Positions 46,701-60,597 of a stretch of DNA of 64,000 nt are shown here, one piece after another; position 1 is the stretch's first letter, and each line of letters begins with the position of its first letter. The translations under genes and the position numbers were made by a program. The stretch lies in contig CM038222.1 in NCBI GenBank assembly GCA_021442155.1, positions 110,363,121 through 110,427,120 of the forward strand, given 5' to 3'. The notes under the pieces are model-generated. The model saw only the letters and a program-made list of their open reading frames with translations, was not told the origin of the DNA and made no database searches. Source of the stretch: Cymbidium sinense. Its lineage: Eukaryota > Streptophyta > Magnoliopsida > Asparagales > Orchidaceae.

Positions 46701-48929
46701 CAAAATATTGATCATCATATTATTTCACTCATCATAATTTTATTTTCATAAATCAATAAGGTGATATTTAACTTTTACTACATCATATTTACATTATTTA
46801 GTTTATGATAGTTTTAATTACAAAATTAACCATTGAAAAATTTATTTTGGTGAAAATTTAATTTTTTTTAAAACTATAATGTTCCTTATTTTTTTTTTCT
46901 TAATTTATATAAAATTGCAAGATTTTCTTAAAATTATTTGGGCATCATTTTATATAATATATAAATTTTCTATTTATTTAAGTAAATCAAATTTTACTTT
47001 TCAAATTTCATAAATATTAAATGAAAATTCATTTAAAATTTGTGGTTGATTATTTTTGTTAATTTTATCACTTTATCTTATTTAAATTTTTTTAACCCAT
47101 TTACTTTAAGTATTTTATTATATAAAATGTATAAATAAAATTTCTTACTTATATAATATTTCTCTTTGGTTATTTATTTTTGGTTAAATTTTAAATTAAA
47201 ATTTTCAATTTTATGCCTTTTAATTTATGTCTAATTTCTTCTTTAATTATTTACAAATCTTTTCAATAACTTTCTATCCATTTGATTTGATCACACAGAT
47301 CAAATCTTCCATTATTTTCTTCATTATTATGTCTGGCCACATGAATCGTTGTTTAGGCATAGAGTAAAGTGGCTTAGGGTTTAAATATCTTGCTTATTTC
47401 AAACCCTAACTCCACTTACAAAATCCCTTCATAATCGAATCATTCCTTACCTCTTTTCTCCAAAACCATGGGTCTTTTAAGCTTGTTTTTCTTGTTTTAT
47501 ATTGAAGATTTTATGTTGGTCTCTTGCTAGATTCATTTGCAGCTTCAATATCCACCAAAAAGTGAAAGTGATGCATTCAAAGAGAAGTTTTTACACAAGA
47601 TTTATGCTATCATGGTTAAATCTTTTATCCCTTAAGTAAGATCTACTCTATACAAAGTTTCTTTCTAATTTTTCTTTAATTAATTATTTCTTACTATATT
47701 GTTTTGATGTTCTTGTAGATACACTAATAATAAAATCTCTAAACATCTTAGATCTATTGAAAAAATTGTTCTTCTTCAAGTTTTTTCAAATCATTTGTCA
47801 AATACCATTTTGTTTTTATGATTTGTGCATGGATCTATACATCTTGATGTAAAAGTTTTGATAAAATATTTATTATAGTTAGATAAATTTTTTATGCATA
47901 ATGTTTTTTGTTTTCTTATGATTATATTTTGATTGAATAAATATTTAGTTTATTATACTTGAGTTAAATCATTTTTATAGAAAAAGTTTTGTGATTGTTC
48001 ACAAGATTAATTTTGTTTGGTGAAATTTCAACTTTTTTACAATTATCTTTAAGATTCATAAAATATTTTATCATTTGTGTTGTTCAAAAATATATTTATC
48101 TTTTATGTATTTGAATAGTTTGTTTTAATCCATTCAAGATATTGCAATTGCTAGAATAATTTATTTATTTATTTATTATATTTTTATTTTTAATTAAAAA
48201 TATCTATTATTTCAAAATAAACTTATCATTATTAAATTTAAGTATCCTATGATCTATTGAATTAATTTAAGTTTATTTGTCGGAATTATCACAAGTTAAA
48301 TCTCTTTATTAAAATCCATTTGGAAATAGATTTATTTGATTAAATTTGCATTTGTCATTTCACTCTAACTAAAATATCTTACTTAAATTTTTTTTATCTT
48401 ACTAAACTTTACTGTAGCTTATTTTTTATCCTTTCATAATTTAAGAAAAAAATATTTTTGGTGCAAAGTTAATAATCAGTGCATTGTTATATTAACACTA
48501 GTTGCAATTTTTCTAAAAATCAATTTTATTTCTAGCTTAAATATATTTTATTACATAATAAGCAATTGTGCATTCTCGTCAAAATCATTTTTAAATTAGT
48601 TTATTCATCACTTTTAGATAAATAATTATTAGTGGTTTTAAGGTGATAATTTGCCTTTTCTCATCAAAATTAAGTGAGCCTCCTTACATTGTCAATTTTG
48701 TTTTCAAATCATTAGTGGTTGTAAGGTGATCATTTTAAATTGTAAGATCACTACTTATTTTGGTAGATTGCTATATTTTGATAGATATAATGTATAAAAA
48801 TCTATTACTTTGTATTTTTTGTGCCTTAAATTATTTTTCCTTTGCTTTGTATTCACCTCTTTATAAGAGAGTATAGTTGTTAGCTATTTTTTGCTATTAG
48901 TAGAATCATAGTCAATGGTGGCCAGGGGT
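43773..48929. other. AT-rich intergenic DNA, no gene identified
   Basis: About 5 kb with many stops in all frames. Seen inside: a short (CA)n at about 44390, ATTT repeats at about 48165-48180, and an inverted pair of telo-box motifs at 47369-47382 / 47401-47415 ahead of an ATG at 47468. Nothing else could be assigned. Confidence 0.6.
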
Positions 48930-49559
48930 AGACATTGGTTGCAGAAGGTTTCAACAAACTATCAAAAAATTGTGTGCCTATTGCCTCTCTTTCTTTACCA
49001 CACTTCAATTTTGTTGCATTGCAAATTTTAGTTTATCTCAAACTTTCCCGGATCACCCTTAATCAACTTATTGACTTGGAAGAGGACTATCTTGCTCAAA
49101 AAGATGCAGTGACTAATTTGAAAGAAGGAGATAGGAATTCTTTATCATGCCTGCATCAAGAAAAAGAGAGAATACAAAGCCATCATGAAAATCAAAATAG
49201 ATAACAGTTGGCTGCACACTAAGGAGGACATTATTGAAGATGAGATTAATTACTTCGACACTCTTTTTAAGGAACAAACTGTAAATATGAACTTATTCAA
49301 TGAGAACTTACTAAATACCAATGGTATAAGAGCTGGTCACTTGAACCTTTCAAAGGAGGATGAAATTTGGGAGTGTCTTACTTCCCTCGGTGGATTGTAA
49401 GTAGCTGGGACAGATGGTTTTACAGCTCACTTCTATCAGCATTCTTGGAATTGGATCAAGTAAGACATGATTGCAACCATTGAAGTGTTCTTCAATGGAA
49501 AGGAGATACATAAATCTTCAGTACATTCACCATTACACTCATACCCAAATCCAATAGCA

Positions 49560-50330
49560 AACAAAATTGGGAAAATTTCAGACCCATAAGCCTCTCTACT
49601 AATATTAACAAAATTATAAGCAAACTAATTGCCAATATACTACAACCATTCCTATCAAACTTCATCCATCATAACCAAATTGCCTTTGTCAAGAAAAGAA
49701 CCATTGTTGAAAATATTCTTTTAGCCCAAGAGCTCATACAAGATCTTGATAGAAAATTTAAAGGTGGGAATCTGATCATCAAACTGGATATTAAAAAATA
49801 TTTTGACACTATCAAGTGGAATTTTATTATGGAAAATCTGAAGGTGAGGGGTTTCAATGAAGAGTTCTGCTCTCTCATCAATATGCTTATCGCAAACAAC
49901 TATTACTCCATCTTCATTAATGAGGAGGCACATGGTTTCTTTAAAGCTTCAAGGGGCATAAAACAAGGTGACCCCTTATCTCCTTATCTTTTCATACTAA
50001 CTTTTGATTATCTTTCCAAAATGCTAGATGAAAGTCATACATTAAAAAATTCTATCAATTATCAGTCCAAAGAAAAACATCAATATTTCCCACCTAGCTT
50101 TTGCTAATGAACTCCTTCTATTTTGTAATGGTTCTAAGAGTTCTATTAAGCATATCAAGAACATATTGGACTCCTTTGAAGCCATCTCAGGATTGAATTT
50201 CATTAAGGCAAAATGCTTCTTCATAATGGACAAATTTTGCAACACAGATTAGAAGTGGATCAAGGATTACACTGGCTTCAACCAATCCCAACTTCCTCTC
50301 AATTACCTTGGGGGTAAATGTCTATAAAGA
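49560..50330 (+). pseudogene. LINE reverse transcriptase
   Basis: NWENFRPISLSTNINKI (in a shifted frame) starts the RT. Then AFVKKRTIVENILLAQELI, IIKLDIKKYFDTIKW with the first catalytic Asp, and a 93-codon open stretch from 49829 with FFKASRGIKQGDPLSPYLFI. The next block should be FADD; here it reads LAFANELLLF (about 50094), so both catalytic Asp residues are replaced. LPLNYLGG follows near 50295. At least two frameshifts separate these blocks. Order and spacing match plant L1 RT well. Confidence 0.85.
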
Positions 50331-51552
50331 AAGAACCAAAGCAATATATATGATGCAATTATCAACTCCATTCATACCATAATCAATTCCTGGAAAAACA
50401 CTTTTCTATCTAATGGTAAAAGAATTACATTATTACAAAGTATCCTTTGCTTCATTCCTCTTTTTTCAACCCAAACAATGAATATGGCATGCTAGGTGCA
50501 AAATAATATTGAGAAAATCTTTAATAGATTCTTATCTAGTGGACACAAAAGCTCTTTCCACTAGGTTAGTTGGAGGAAAATGTGCAAGCCTATGGTTGAA
50601 GGAGGACTGGGCTTTAGATCTCTCTCTAATTCAATCGTCATTAATTAGCTCAAACTCTTGATCAAACTAAAGAGAAATGATTCATTTTGGGAAATATTTC
50701 TTATTAGTAAGTAGTGCATGCAAACTCATCCCTCCATGGTGCAACCAAGGACTGCTGACTCCCATCAATGGAAAACTTTATTGAAACATAGAAATCTTAT
50801 TGAAAATCATATATTTTGGAAATTGGGTAAGGGGGATATCAATTTTTCTAGTGATCACTAGTTCCCTGATGACTTGCTTTTAGATCAATCTAATCTTTGT
50901 ATGCTTGATCATCTTATTGTCTCTACTTTCTGGGCTAACCATAATTAAGATATCCCAAAGCTGAGGAACTATCTTGATGAGCACCTTATAAAGGAAATTA
51001 ATAGCATTCTAATCCATCCACATACGGCTAATAAATTATTGCTAAAATGCAACATTGGTAAATCATATTTGTCCAAAAGTTTGTTTGCTATCCTTAAATA
51101 GGCCAACATTAATACTAAGAAGTAGCATATCTTTTGGAGTGCTGCTATCAAGCCTTCAGTTTCTTTCCTTTGCTAGAGGTTATGACACCGTCTCCTTCCA
51201 ACTGATGATATCTTGAAACTTAAAAGGCATAAAATCACCTCTATCTGCCACCTTCGTGGAAGAGATGAGGAGAGCATACAACATTTGTTTGTCAATTTCT
51301 CCATTACTACTCAGATTTGAATTAAATTGCATTCCATTTACCAAATTCAAACACCTAATAATGGGACCATTCAAGATTTTATGCAAGCATCGAGATGTTT
51401 CAGTGCTCATAAACAGATCACAATTTTGTCATTCCCCTTATTACCATTTCCTTCATTTGGATGGCAAGGACTTAAACAAGCATGAAAAATCAAGGGCTTG
51501 GTTAGAAAAAAAACATTTTTCTTTATATAAAATTTTTTGTCTCTAAGCTAGA

Positions 51553-52060
51553 ATGGCCAAATCTTTTCAATGTCCCCCACCCCCAAATATCCAAAATACT
51601 ATACTTGTGCATTGGAACAAACCTGTTGAAGGATGCATTAAAATTAATATTGATGGCAGTTTTAAATCTTCCATGGTTACTGGTATTGGAGCAGTTTTTA
51701 GAGATCACAAGGGCCATTGCATTTTCAACTTCTCCATCTTTTGTTTAACAAAAAATGCACTCTTTGCAAAAGCTAGGGTCTGCCTTACAACTTTAAGAAT
51801 TGCAACTTCCTTTCATCTCCCAGCATCTAGATTGAATTTGATTCCTTGAATCTATATAATTATATTTCAAAGGAAGTATCTCAACTCTAGTATCTCACCA
51901 ATATTCTAGCAAGAATTTCTATTTTGGTACGGTTATTTGAGTTTTATATTAGTCATATACATAGAGAAGGCAACCAACCAGCTAATATTTTGGCAAGGAT
52001 GGGTTCACTTTTGGAGGTGCTTATCTTCTCTTGTTGTCTTATACCTTAAATTGTTAAATC
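51553..52060 (+). pseudogene. LINE RNase H domain
   Basis: The open stretch 51553-51849 has WNKPVEGCIKINIDGSFKSS and GIGAVFRDHKGHCIF, the plant LINE-type RNase H start with the first catalytic Asp in NIDGS. After a stop at 51849 a shifted frame carries SHIHREGNQPANILARMGS (about 51950-52010), where the usual HV.RE.N..AD..A.. motif has Asn in place of the Asp. Such a terminal RNase H is a trait of certain plant LINE lineages. Confidence 0.8.
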
Positions 52061-52553
52061 ACTCAAAGGAGACCTTTTAGACAAACCATACATTAGAAGA
52101 TTGTAACTTTTCTTTCTTCTTTTGATGGGTTGTAGTCTCAAGTATCTTAGAATTATATTAATGCTTAAAAAAATTTTTAAAATTAAAGTTTTGGTGTTAG
52201 ATATGCAACTATATAATAATTGTGTAATATGTATCTAAATTCCTACAAAAATTTTTAGCAAGTAAGCTCCATCATATAGTTTAACCTTTTCTTGCACATG
52301 TGAACTTACTCTAAAATAAGCCTGAGATAACATTTTAGTGAAGTAGTTCTCCACTATAAAATAACTTTACACCTAGTACAAATTAAATTTTATTTACTTA
52401 TTTTATTTTCTTTGTTAATGGTTATGATTAATTATAGAAGTTTATTTTGAATAACTTATAATAATTTACTTTCTTAATAATAAGAGACCTAATAGCCTAA
52501 AATAATATTTTTTGAATTAAAAAATATATATTTTGAAGAATAATTATGTTGAA

Positions 52554-53232
52554 CTAAGAGGCTATTTGGTTGCTTGAAAATGGAATACAATGTAAATTAT
52601 ATGAAGTATAAAGTAAATGTAATGTATTTTAAATGTTTGGAGGCTATTTGGTTATCTATAAAGTAAGCATAGGGGAACTATTATTTCTATTTAGTTGATG
52701 TATACATAGTAAAGTAAAATCAATGTATCTGATTACTTCTGTGTTGTTTGATTATCTATAAAAAAGTGATTAAGATTCAATCATTGTTTTGAAATTAAAA
52801 GTTGTTTTAATTTTAATTTTGAACCAATTTAAAAAATTTATTTTTAACTTTATTAAAATTATCTACACTAATAAAAAAGATTCATGCCTTGCAATTAATC
52901 TAAAGAAAATTTTGAGAAGCATTACTTGGACGTTAAATATTTTTTGATGACAAGGCTTATAACCATCAAGATTTTTTGTGTAATATGCTAAAAAAGTTTT
53001 ATATTATACACAAAATAGATTTGCTGGTTATAAGACTTATTCTAATAAAATTTTGGTCTTAAACTAGTTATTTTCATGAATATTATTTAAGGTAACCACT
53101 TTTGTTGGCCGTAAATATATTGTGAAAACTAATTTCTCATTATAAAAATCTTTGAAATATAATAGAAAAACTATAATTAAATAAAAATGTGATACTATCT
53201 AAAAATAAATGCTACTCCAAACATATTCTTAG
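52554..53232. mobile_element. Possible MITE with short terminal inverted repeats
   Basis: Left end CTAAGAGGCTATTTGGTTGC (52554) and the reverse complement of the right end CCAAACATATTCTTAG (about 53217-53232) share CTAAGA plus the TGTTTGG/TATTTGG core. The GGCTATTTGGTT wording recurs at about 52642 inside. Length is about 680 bp with no ORF. No target duplication is clear. Confidence 0.3.
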
Positions 53233-53849
53233 AAGATTATTGGTGAGGATTCGAATCCAAATGAAAAATGCCATTAAAATTAGGTTTTAGATGAAAGACA
53301 TTTATAGAGATGCAACAAACAAAATTCAAGGACATTTATTCGCATTCCAATGAGAATTTAACTTCATCATGAGCAATCCATCCATATTCCTTGAGCTTAA
53401 CCTGTCTTTAAGGAGGTCGTTCATACTCCTCTAGAGAATCTATCATTTTTTGTGTCTCAAATTTTTATTTTTCAGCTTTCTTATTTTTTTCTTGACTTAC
53501 AAAGCTTTGCACAGAAGGCTTATCATTTTTCCTTCATTTTGTATAAAAATTTCCCTTTGTTTAAGGGAAGTATCTTGGGATCGATTTCAGGTTTAAGGCA
53601 TTCCTCCACCGAATGCCTTCTATAGCTAGAGGAATATTGATCATTCTTTTAGTGTTTCTTGAGATGGTAGTTTCCCAGTCACCTTCTTCGTCTGCTCATA
53701 CTTGTAGAGTTATTTCTTTATTTTTGTTTGTATCCTGAGTCTTGCTCAATTCGACATTCTTATATTTTGCTTTAGGATTCAGTTGTGTCATAATAATGCT
53801 TATGTTTTCGTTTTTAGGATTTATTAGGATGTTGTCTGACAAGGTAAGT

Positions 53850-55442
53850 TCTCAACTGAGATAGCTCTTCTCATCCTAATCTTTGTAAACAAAATAATTT
53901 TCAATCGGGTGACTTATAAGACTATGAAAGGGACAATAGTTGGGATCATCGACCTTGTCTACTTGATCTGGTCAATGAGGCTTTGGTTGTTATAATCCTA
54001 ACTTTAAGCATGTTTAAAGATCTTAGCAGTACACTCTATCTTAAATGAGTACTACTTATCCATCTTCTCTTGGAGGGTTGGTACTTTTTTTTTCTCTATC
54101 GACTTTATGATCGAACACGAAGTTGATGCTCCAGTTCCCTTTTTTTCCACTGTAAATATAAATGTTATATTTACATAAATATTTTAGGACTATTGCAGCT
54201 TATGCTACTTTTCTTATGCACCAGATTTATTATTATAGGCCGAATTAAGCCCTTTTTGTTTGGGCAACCTTTCAAACTTGGCTACATATTCTTATAATTC
54301 TTGGAATGTATTGATTGTAGCCATGAAAAAGGTATGGAGCCATTTGATCATCAATATTTCCCATGATGAGTTCCACTGCATGCTTTTTTGTGAGCTGCTA
54401 ATCACATCTCATGCTTAGATTTTTCTATCTGGTGATATATTTAGTGACACTCTCATCCTTTCTCCTTTTCTCCAAGTTGATATCTACAATTGCTACTTTA
54501 TTTATTGTGCTTGAGAATCCCTTGATGAAGAGTGCCTCTAGCTTAGTGTATATTTTTACTGAGTCGTTAGGTAACTCAGCATACCATTAGAAGGTGGTAT
54601 GGGTGAGACTGTTGATGAATTGGTATAGCATCACAACATCGCTTCTACCAGTATTTCCATATGATCCTTTAAATTGAGCCAAGTATGATAATAGATTTTT
54701 TTGTTCTTGAGAAGGTATTGAACTTCGGCATAATGTATCCTTTTGGGTGCTATACTTGATTGTACTTGGCTAGATATGGTCATCCTTTTCCTACTAGTTG
54801 CTCAGTAGTTTTTGAGGCTATCATTTGTTTAACCATTTGGCTAATGAGGTCTTCCACTTGGGATTTCGTGATAACATCAACTTACTGATGAGGGTTTAGT
54901 ATAGCTTCCCTGGGGTGTTCTTGTCTCTGTGCTGCATTTTTTGATAATTTAGGTGGAGCATTTTGTACACCCTCATTCTCCACTATTGGATTATTTATCT
55001 CTGGTGGATTCTTTAGAGGTGTCCACTGTATAGCTGTTGTTATGGGTTGAGCTAACCAAATAATTCCTTCATTAGCTTGTTCATTTCATTAAGGTGGTTA
55101 TTGAGTTGACTGATTTTTTGGTCCCTCCTTTGGAGTTGGGAACCCATCTATTGTTGTAGCCTTGCTACAATATCCATGAGTTCTTCAGTCACTTCCACTT
55201 CTACTTGAGCCTCACCTCTAAGCTTTTGGTGACTTTGTTTCCCTATTTATCCTTCTTACTTTGTTATTTGAACACCACACCTTTATTTTGTAGGCGAGTG
55301 TCAACCATACAAATGATCTTGACTTCCATGTGATCAACATCTTCATTATTTTGGAAGTCTAAACTTTGCAATTCTTCATTGGTTAGGAGATCCTCATCTT
55401 CTTAACAAAAGTTGATTATACATGTCATCATCCATTAGCCGG
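53850..55442 (-). pseudogene. gag: Tat-type gag
   Basis: On the minus strand, pieces of one gag can be followed with several stops. They are VEDLISQMVKQMIA (about 54850), HPKGYIMPKFNTF (about 54730), FINSLTHTTF.WYAELPNDS (about 54600-54560), KLEALFIKGFSSTINKVA (about 54540), KRRKDESVTKYIT (about 54460), KHAVELIMGNIDDQMAPYLF (about 54370) and a C/H cluster NYCPFHSLISHPIENYF (about 53960-53900). The WY..LP..SI pattern and the late C..H....H....C/Y cluster are those of the Tat/Ogre/Retand gag group. A related element supplied pol, or it was lost. Confidence 0.75.
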
Positions 55443-55799
55443 TGTTAACCTCATTTTAGGATGAGGTTAATATCATTTTTGGAACTAATAATTATGATAT
55501 CTAATCCTAGATAGGAGTCTCCTAATTAAGTACTTACAACACTACACCTAGTGACCTAGTGCATCCTCATTGGGTTTGATCTAACCAAATTGGTTTAGGT
55601 GAACTCAACCCAAATTTCAGACAAAAATTAAATCAAACAGATTTCACGAGAAACTTGAATTCATTTGAGCTTAAAATAAGGTGATTAACCTAATTATCCT
55701 ATTTAAACTTAAAATTAATTAAATCCAAAATAAATTCAAATAAAATTAAAATAAATCCAGATAAATCAAAATAAATTCAATTCAATTCAAATGAATGAA

Positions 55800-56580
55800 A
55801 TCAAATCCAAATCAAGGTCAAATAATGGTCAACCCTTTTGCCATTGGTTTGACTTAAGTGGGTCCCACAAAGTAAAAGGCCAACCCACTAAAATTTGACC
55901 AAATAAAATAATTCTAAATGGTTTAAATGATAATATTCATATTTAAACATGAATTTAAAATAATATAAATATGATTAGGACTTAATTAGGCTAAATAGGT
56001 CATTTGACCTAACTAGATCCTATTGGATTTAAACTCAGATCAAACCAAACAAAACTCAATTTGATTGACCAAAATCACTTGAAAATTATAATCAAAGATA
56101 ATTCAATCCATCATTGGGTACAATTGATCAATTTGGTCATTTGACCCAAATGAACCCGAGCTTAATCCATTAAGCCCAATTTTAGTCATATGGGTCAAAA
56201 TTGAAACCAACTTGAAATTAATCACTCCAAATCATGTCACATATGTGAATAAACATGATTGGAGTCCAAAAATTATTTAATTGAGTCAAAATTTGTCATT
56301 TGATTCAATCAAATTCAACTTAACCCATTTATGTAAAAATGGGTCAAGTTGACTCAAAATCTAATTAAACCCTCATCTCAGATTGGCTAATTGAATTTTC
56401 AATTATCCAATGGTCAATCAAGGATGATTTAAACTTAAGCCTAAAATAAATCAATCAAGAGAAACATGATTAAGCTTGAGTCAAATCCAAATGGCATAAT
56501 TAAATACCAAATGAACTTAAGCTTGAATCAAACTCATTCAAACCCATCTAAACTCATTCAAACCTATCCTAAGATGGGTT
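55800..56580 (+). promoter_or_regulatory. TTGAC-rich block of LTR B
   Basis: Again dense TTGACC, TTTGACC and GGTCAA words in the same LTR third, though fewer than in A1. Confidence 0.4.
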
Positions 56581-59500
56581 AGGGGTAATTGATAACAAGT
56601 TTAGCAACTAAACTAATCCCAACTAAAATCCAAAATGAAAGAATATGCCATGGAAAGCAAATGGAGCTTGAAGCAAAACCCAAATTCCCCAATCCCTCAT
56701 TCCCTTTGTCCATACCTCAACACCTTTAGATAGGTGTAAAAAAGTTGATCATCTTTGGAGCTATCCTCTAAGGACAGTAATCAATCTTTACAACCAAGTG
56801 GAAGAAGAAAAACCATAAGAGATGCTCGACCTCTAATAAGAAACCAAGGGAGACCCCATTTCAGGCTAGTTTGAGCATTTCATCACCTTCCACGAGTGCA
56901 ACAAAGTCAAGTGCACCTATACCCTGATCCCCTCACCACTGGGAGGCCAGGAACAACCCAGCTCACAAAAATCTATCCGTACCTTGGTCTATAGGACAAT
57001 CTATAAGGAGAGAATCAAATTTCTTTTTCCCACACCCTCGCCGCATCATTCCAAAGCTATTCGACTCAATCCCACTACTATAGATCATCGCCAATGAGGT
57101 ACGCCATTAACCAACCCCTTTAATTTTTTTTGGTTTTGGTCCTTCATGAAGGAAACTTGATCTCAAGTGAGATCAAGCCATATAGATGTGATCCTCGTTA
57201 CGTCTTCATAATTTTGGAAGTGAAATCGAGTGATTTCAATGGTCAGATAACCGAAAATCATCTTAAATTAACAGATGGCTCTCAACTTCCATCATTACCG
57301 AAGGAGGTGAAATCTCTACTATCCATTCCTTATTTTAGGAATGGATGATCGAGATCTAGCCGGATGAATAATTTAAAACCTCTATAAGAAACACACAGAC
57401 ACATCTGAGCCATCTGATCTTTAATCTTATGGCTAGAAATGAAATTGAGTGCACCACCTTTTAACGCGGGATTCACGTGGATCCCAGGTGGATGAATGGT
57501 GCGGGGCTACATGGTACTGATGCATTTAAACAAAAAAATCAGTTTTCCAATTTTAAAAATTACAAAAAATAGGAAAAACTTCAAAAAATCATAATAAATT
57601 AAATATTAAGCCAAAAAACCAAATAAAAGCTCTATGGATTCACCTTAGTGAGAGGAATCCATTAAAATTAAAACTCCTAAATTTTATGGAGTAATTTTTG
57701 ATTAATTTGGCTTTAAATGAAAATTTTCAAACCTAAATTAACACTAATAATTTGAAACTTTGGAGAACTAAATTTTATGGTAAAATGTACCTTAGAAAAA
57801 ACTTTCATCATTTAGTTCAAATTGAATTAGGTGATAATGAATTTTTTATCCCAAAACTTAATTTTAATGAAATAAATAAATACTATTGAAGCAAATTATG
57901 GAAAATCATAGAATAGCTTAAATCATCATAACACACCCTAACAAATTCAAATTCATCATTGAAACTCTCTGAAAATTAACAGAACACAAAATCACTAAAT
58001 TTAATAATTAATTGAATTAATTAATTTAAATAATTAATGAGAACTTAGAAAAATCATAGTAAATCAACCAAGATTCTAAAAATTATGAATAAACCCTCTA
58101 TGAAAATATCTATGAGAGAGGAATCTAGGAAATATAATATATTTAAGTAATGTTCTCTATATTAAGCTTAGTTTAGGTTTTTAAAAATTAATTAAAATCT
58201 TAATTAAAACCAAATTATGCATGTGATCAAAGTCAAATTTTAGGGAAATCAAATTGGCATTGAACCTCACTTACCTAAAAAGTTTATACCAAATTGACCT
58301 CTAGATTGAGAATTATTTTATTTTCAAGTCTCTAGGTATAAGTAAAAAACTAAATAAAAAATTTATAAAATTTTATAAAATTAATGAAATAAGTTTAAAA
58401 TATTATAAAATATATCAAAACACTTGAACAAAACTTTCAAATAATCGGAAAGCAAAGGGACTTAATTAAACATAAACTTAGATTTAATGTTATTGATAAA
58501 ACAAAAAAAATATGAAATCCTATTAAACTTCAAAATTAATAATTCAATAATTGATTATAAATTCACTAATAAACTGTAATGTAAAACTTATAAATCATTG
58601 AACTTATGAACTTATTAAGGTCATTTAATATGGATGAATTGAATTAATTAAACTTATGAACCTATCAAAAGAACAAAGTGAATTTGAATATAAATGAACT
58701 TAATAAAGATGAATTGATTAAACCCAAATGACATAAAGCATTAAAATGAATTAGGATAGGTTAATATATAAGAACATCTCTTCTTAGACTTCTTAGATCA
58801 AAAATAGTAATCACACTAAACCAAATGATAAGAAGAACCTAATTGAAATAATGAAGATACAACTTCCCTAAAAGATAATTAGAGATAAATACATAAATGT
58901 TAATAAAATCCTAATTTGAAATGAACCATTTTAATTTTAAATTATTAATAAATATAAGGATATTAATGAAACAAATAAATCAAAATAAAAGAAATTAAGA
59001 TAAATTTAAGCATACCAATTGAAACATAAACATAAACAAAATATTAATCAAAAAATCAGATTAATCTAAAACTAAAATTAAATGGATAATGAAATAAAAA
59101 GGGAAGCTAAATCAAAGTAAATTACAATAACATAAACATTAATAGAAATAATAAACCTAATTAAGTTAAAAGAATATTACAGATAAATAAATAAGTCGAA
59201 TTTAATCAAATGAATTAATAAAAATCAAATTACAAAACTTAAACTATAACAATAAATGAATTAAATTTAAAGTACAAATTAATTCAAATTAAATATTAAC
59301 AACATAAATGAACTTTAATTGAACTTAATTAAAATAAACTAAACCAAATTAAAATATGATCAATCAAATAAAAGAAAGAACAAATGGATAAAGAGAAGAA
59401 TTCAAAACAAAAATTAAGACAATCATTGAATTAAACTTAAATTAATCAAATCATCTAAATAAATTAAAAAATGATTAATTAAGATACTTAGGATCTTAGT

Positions 59501-60567
59501 TAAACCTTTGGAATGAATTCTCACTTTAGGGTGAAAATTTTATTCTATAAGGAATTAGGATATTGAATAGAATGAGTTCCACCCAAAATAGAACTTATTG
59601 TACTCTTCATTGTTGAAAACTTAATTTTACCATAACATAAAATGCATCTAAAATGGAAATAAAATTATAAATCATTAAATCACTTTAATTGAAACCACCA
59701 GTGGTAAATTAATCCAATTTGAAAGCTAAAAGAAGTTAAATGAATAAAAATATTAATTTTGATAATTAGCAGTATATGGTATATAGACTAGAAACTCAAT
59801 GTCATAGGACTACTATTCAGAAGAAGGTCTTGTTATATCGAATCTTTGGCATAATAATGACACGTACATATGAAGCAAAGTTATAAAAATTAAAGGTCTA
59901 AAAAATAAAATGAAATTAAAATTAGAAACTTAAATTGAAACTTGAATATAAAAAATGCTTAGTAAAAAATTACCACACAAACCCAACTCCTTCACACACT
60001 AGATTATTAGGTCATAGACCCTGAACTTACGTTAGGTCGATCAATGATATTTTATGATGTGATGTGATATATTTTTCTTATTTTATGATGTATTATTTTA
60101 GACTAGATGTCTAGGATCATTTTCTTATTAGACTGGATGGTAGGACATTCTTTTTAGAACAAATGCTATTTTTGTAGGGGCTATGATAAAAAGGACTACT
60201 ATCATAAATAAATATATAAATGCTATTTTCTTATAGCTATGCTTAAGTCTCTTAACATAGCCCAATAAGACAGATGGGCTTGCCAAACAGCTAATCCTAA
60301 GTCAGTATGTTTGCAAATATAACTAATGGTGTGCTGTTTGCATTTTCCTAGTGCCTTTTTTGCAGGGCTAAAGATTTATTTTTGAATTAAAAATATAATT
60401 TGAGCTTAAAATTATGTTAGGATATATAAGGTCTAAAAATAACAAGAGTTGACCCTACCAATAATGAGCTGCGGAGGTCCCCTATGAAGCCCAATGGAGG
60501 TGCCTAAATAAGGAGACAATCCTTAAAAGAAGACCCCCCATAGATCTGAACTTGTAGTTCTAGGATG

Positions 60568-60597
60568 GGTTGTATAAGGGCAGAGCTCGACTACCCA
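60568..60597 (+). promoter_or_regulatory. Core promoter candidate, LTR B
   Basis: GGTTGTATAAGGGCAGAGCT followed by CGACTACCC, about 1.4 kb before the LTR end. Near-identical to the block on the minus strand at 18966-18996. Confidence 0.5.

Larger units (their letters stand above)
48930..52185 (+). mobile_element. 5'-truncated plant LINE (L1-like) with RT and RNase H
   Basis: ORF2 remains run from the region upstream of the reverse transcriptase to an A-rich tail (about 52165-52185). Domains in order: the linker with LKEGDRNS (about 49118), RT (about 49560-50330), a degraded zf-RVT-like segment (about 51240-51310) and RNase H (about 51600-52020). ORF1 and the APE-type endonuclease are missing, as expected for a 5'-truncated copy. 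Frameshifts and stops are frequent. No target duplication was identified. In life such elements copy their RNA directly into chromosomal nicks. Confidence 0.85.

Noticed and set aside
51256..51546. 96-codon plus-strand frame
   Set aside because: Out of frame with the LINE ORF2 segment that overlaps it (the degraded zinc-finger region).
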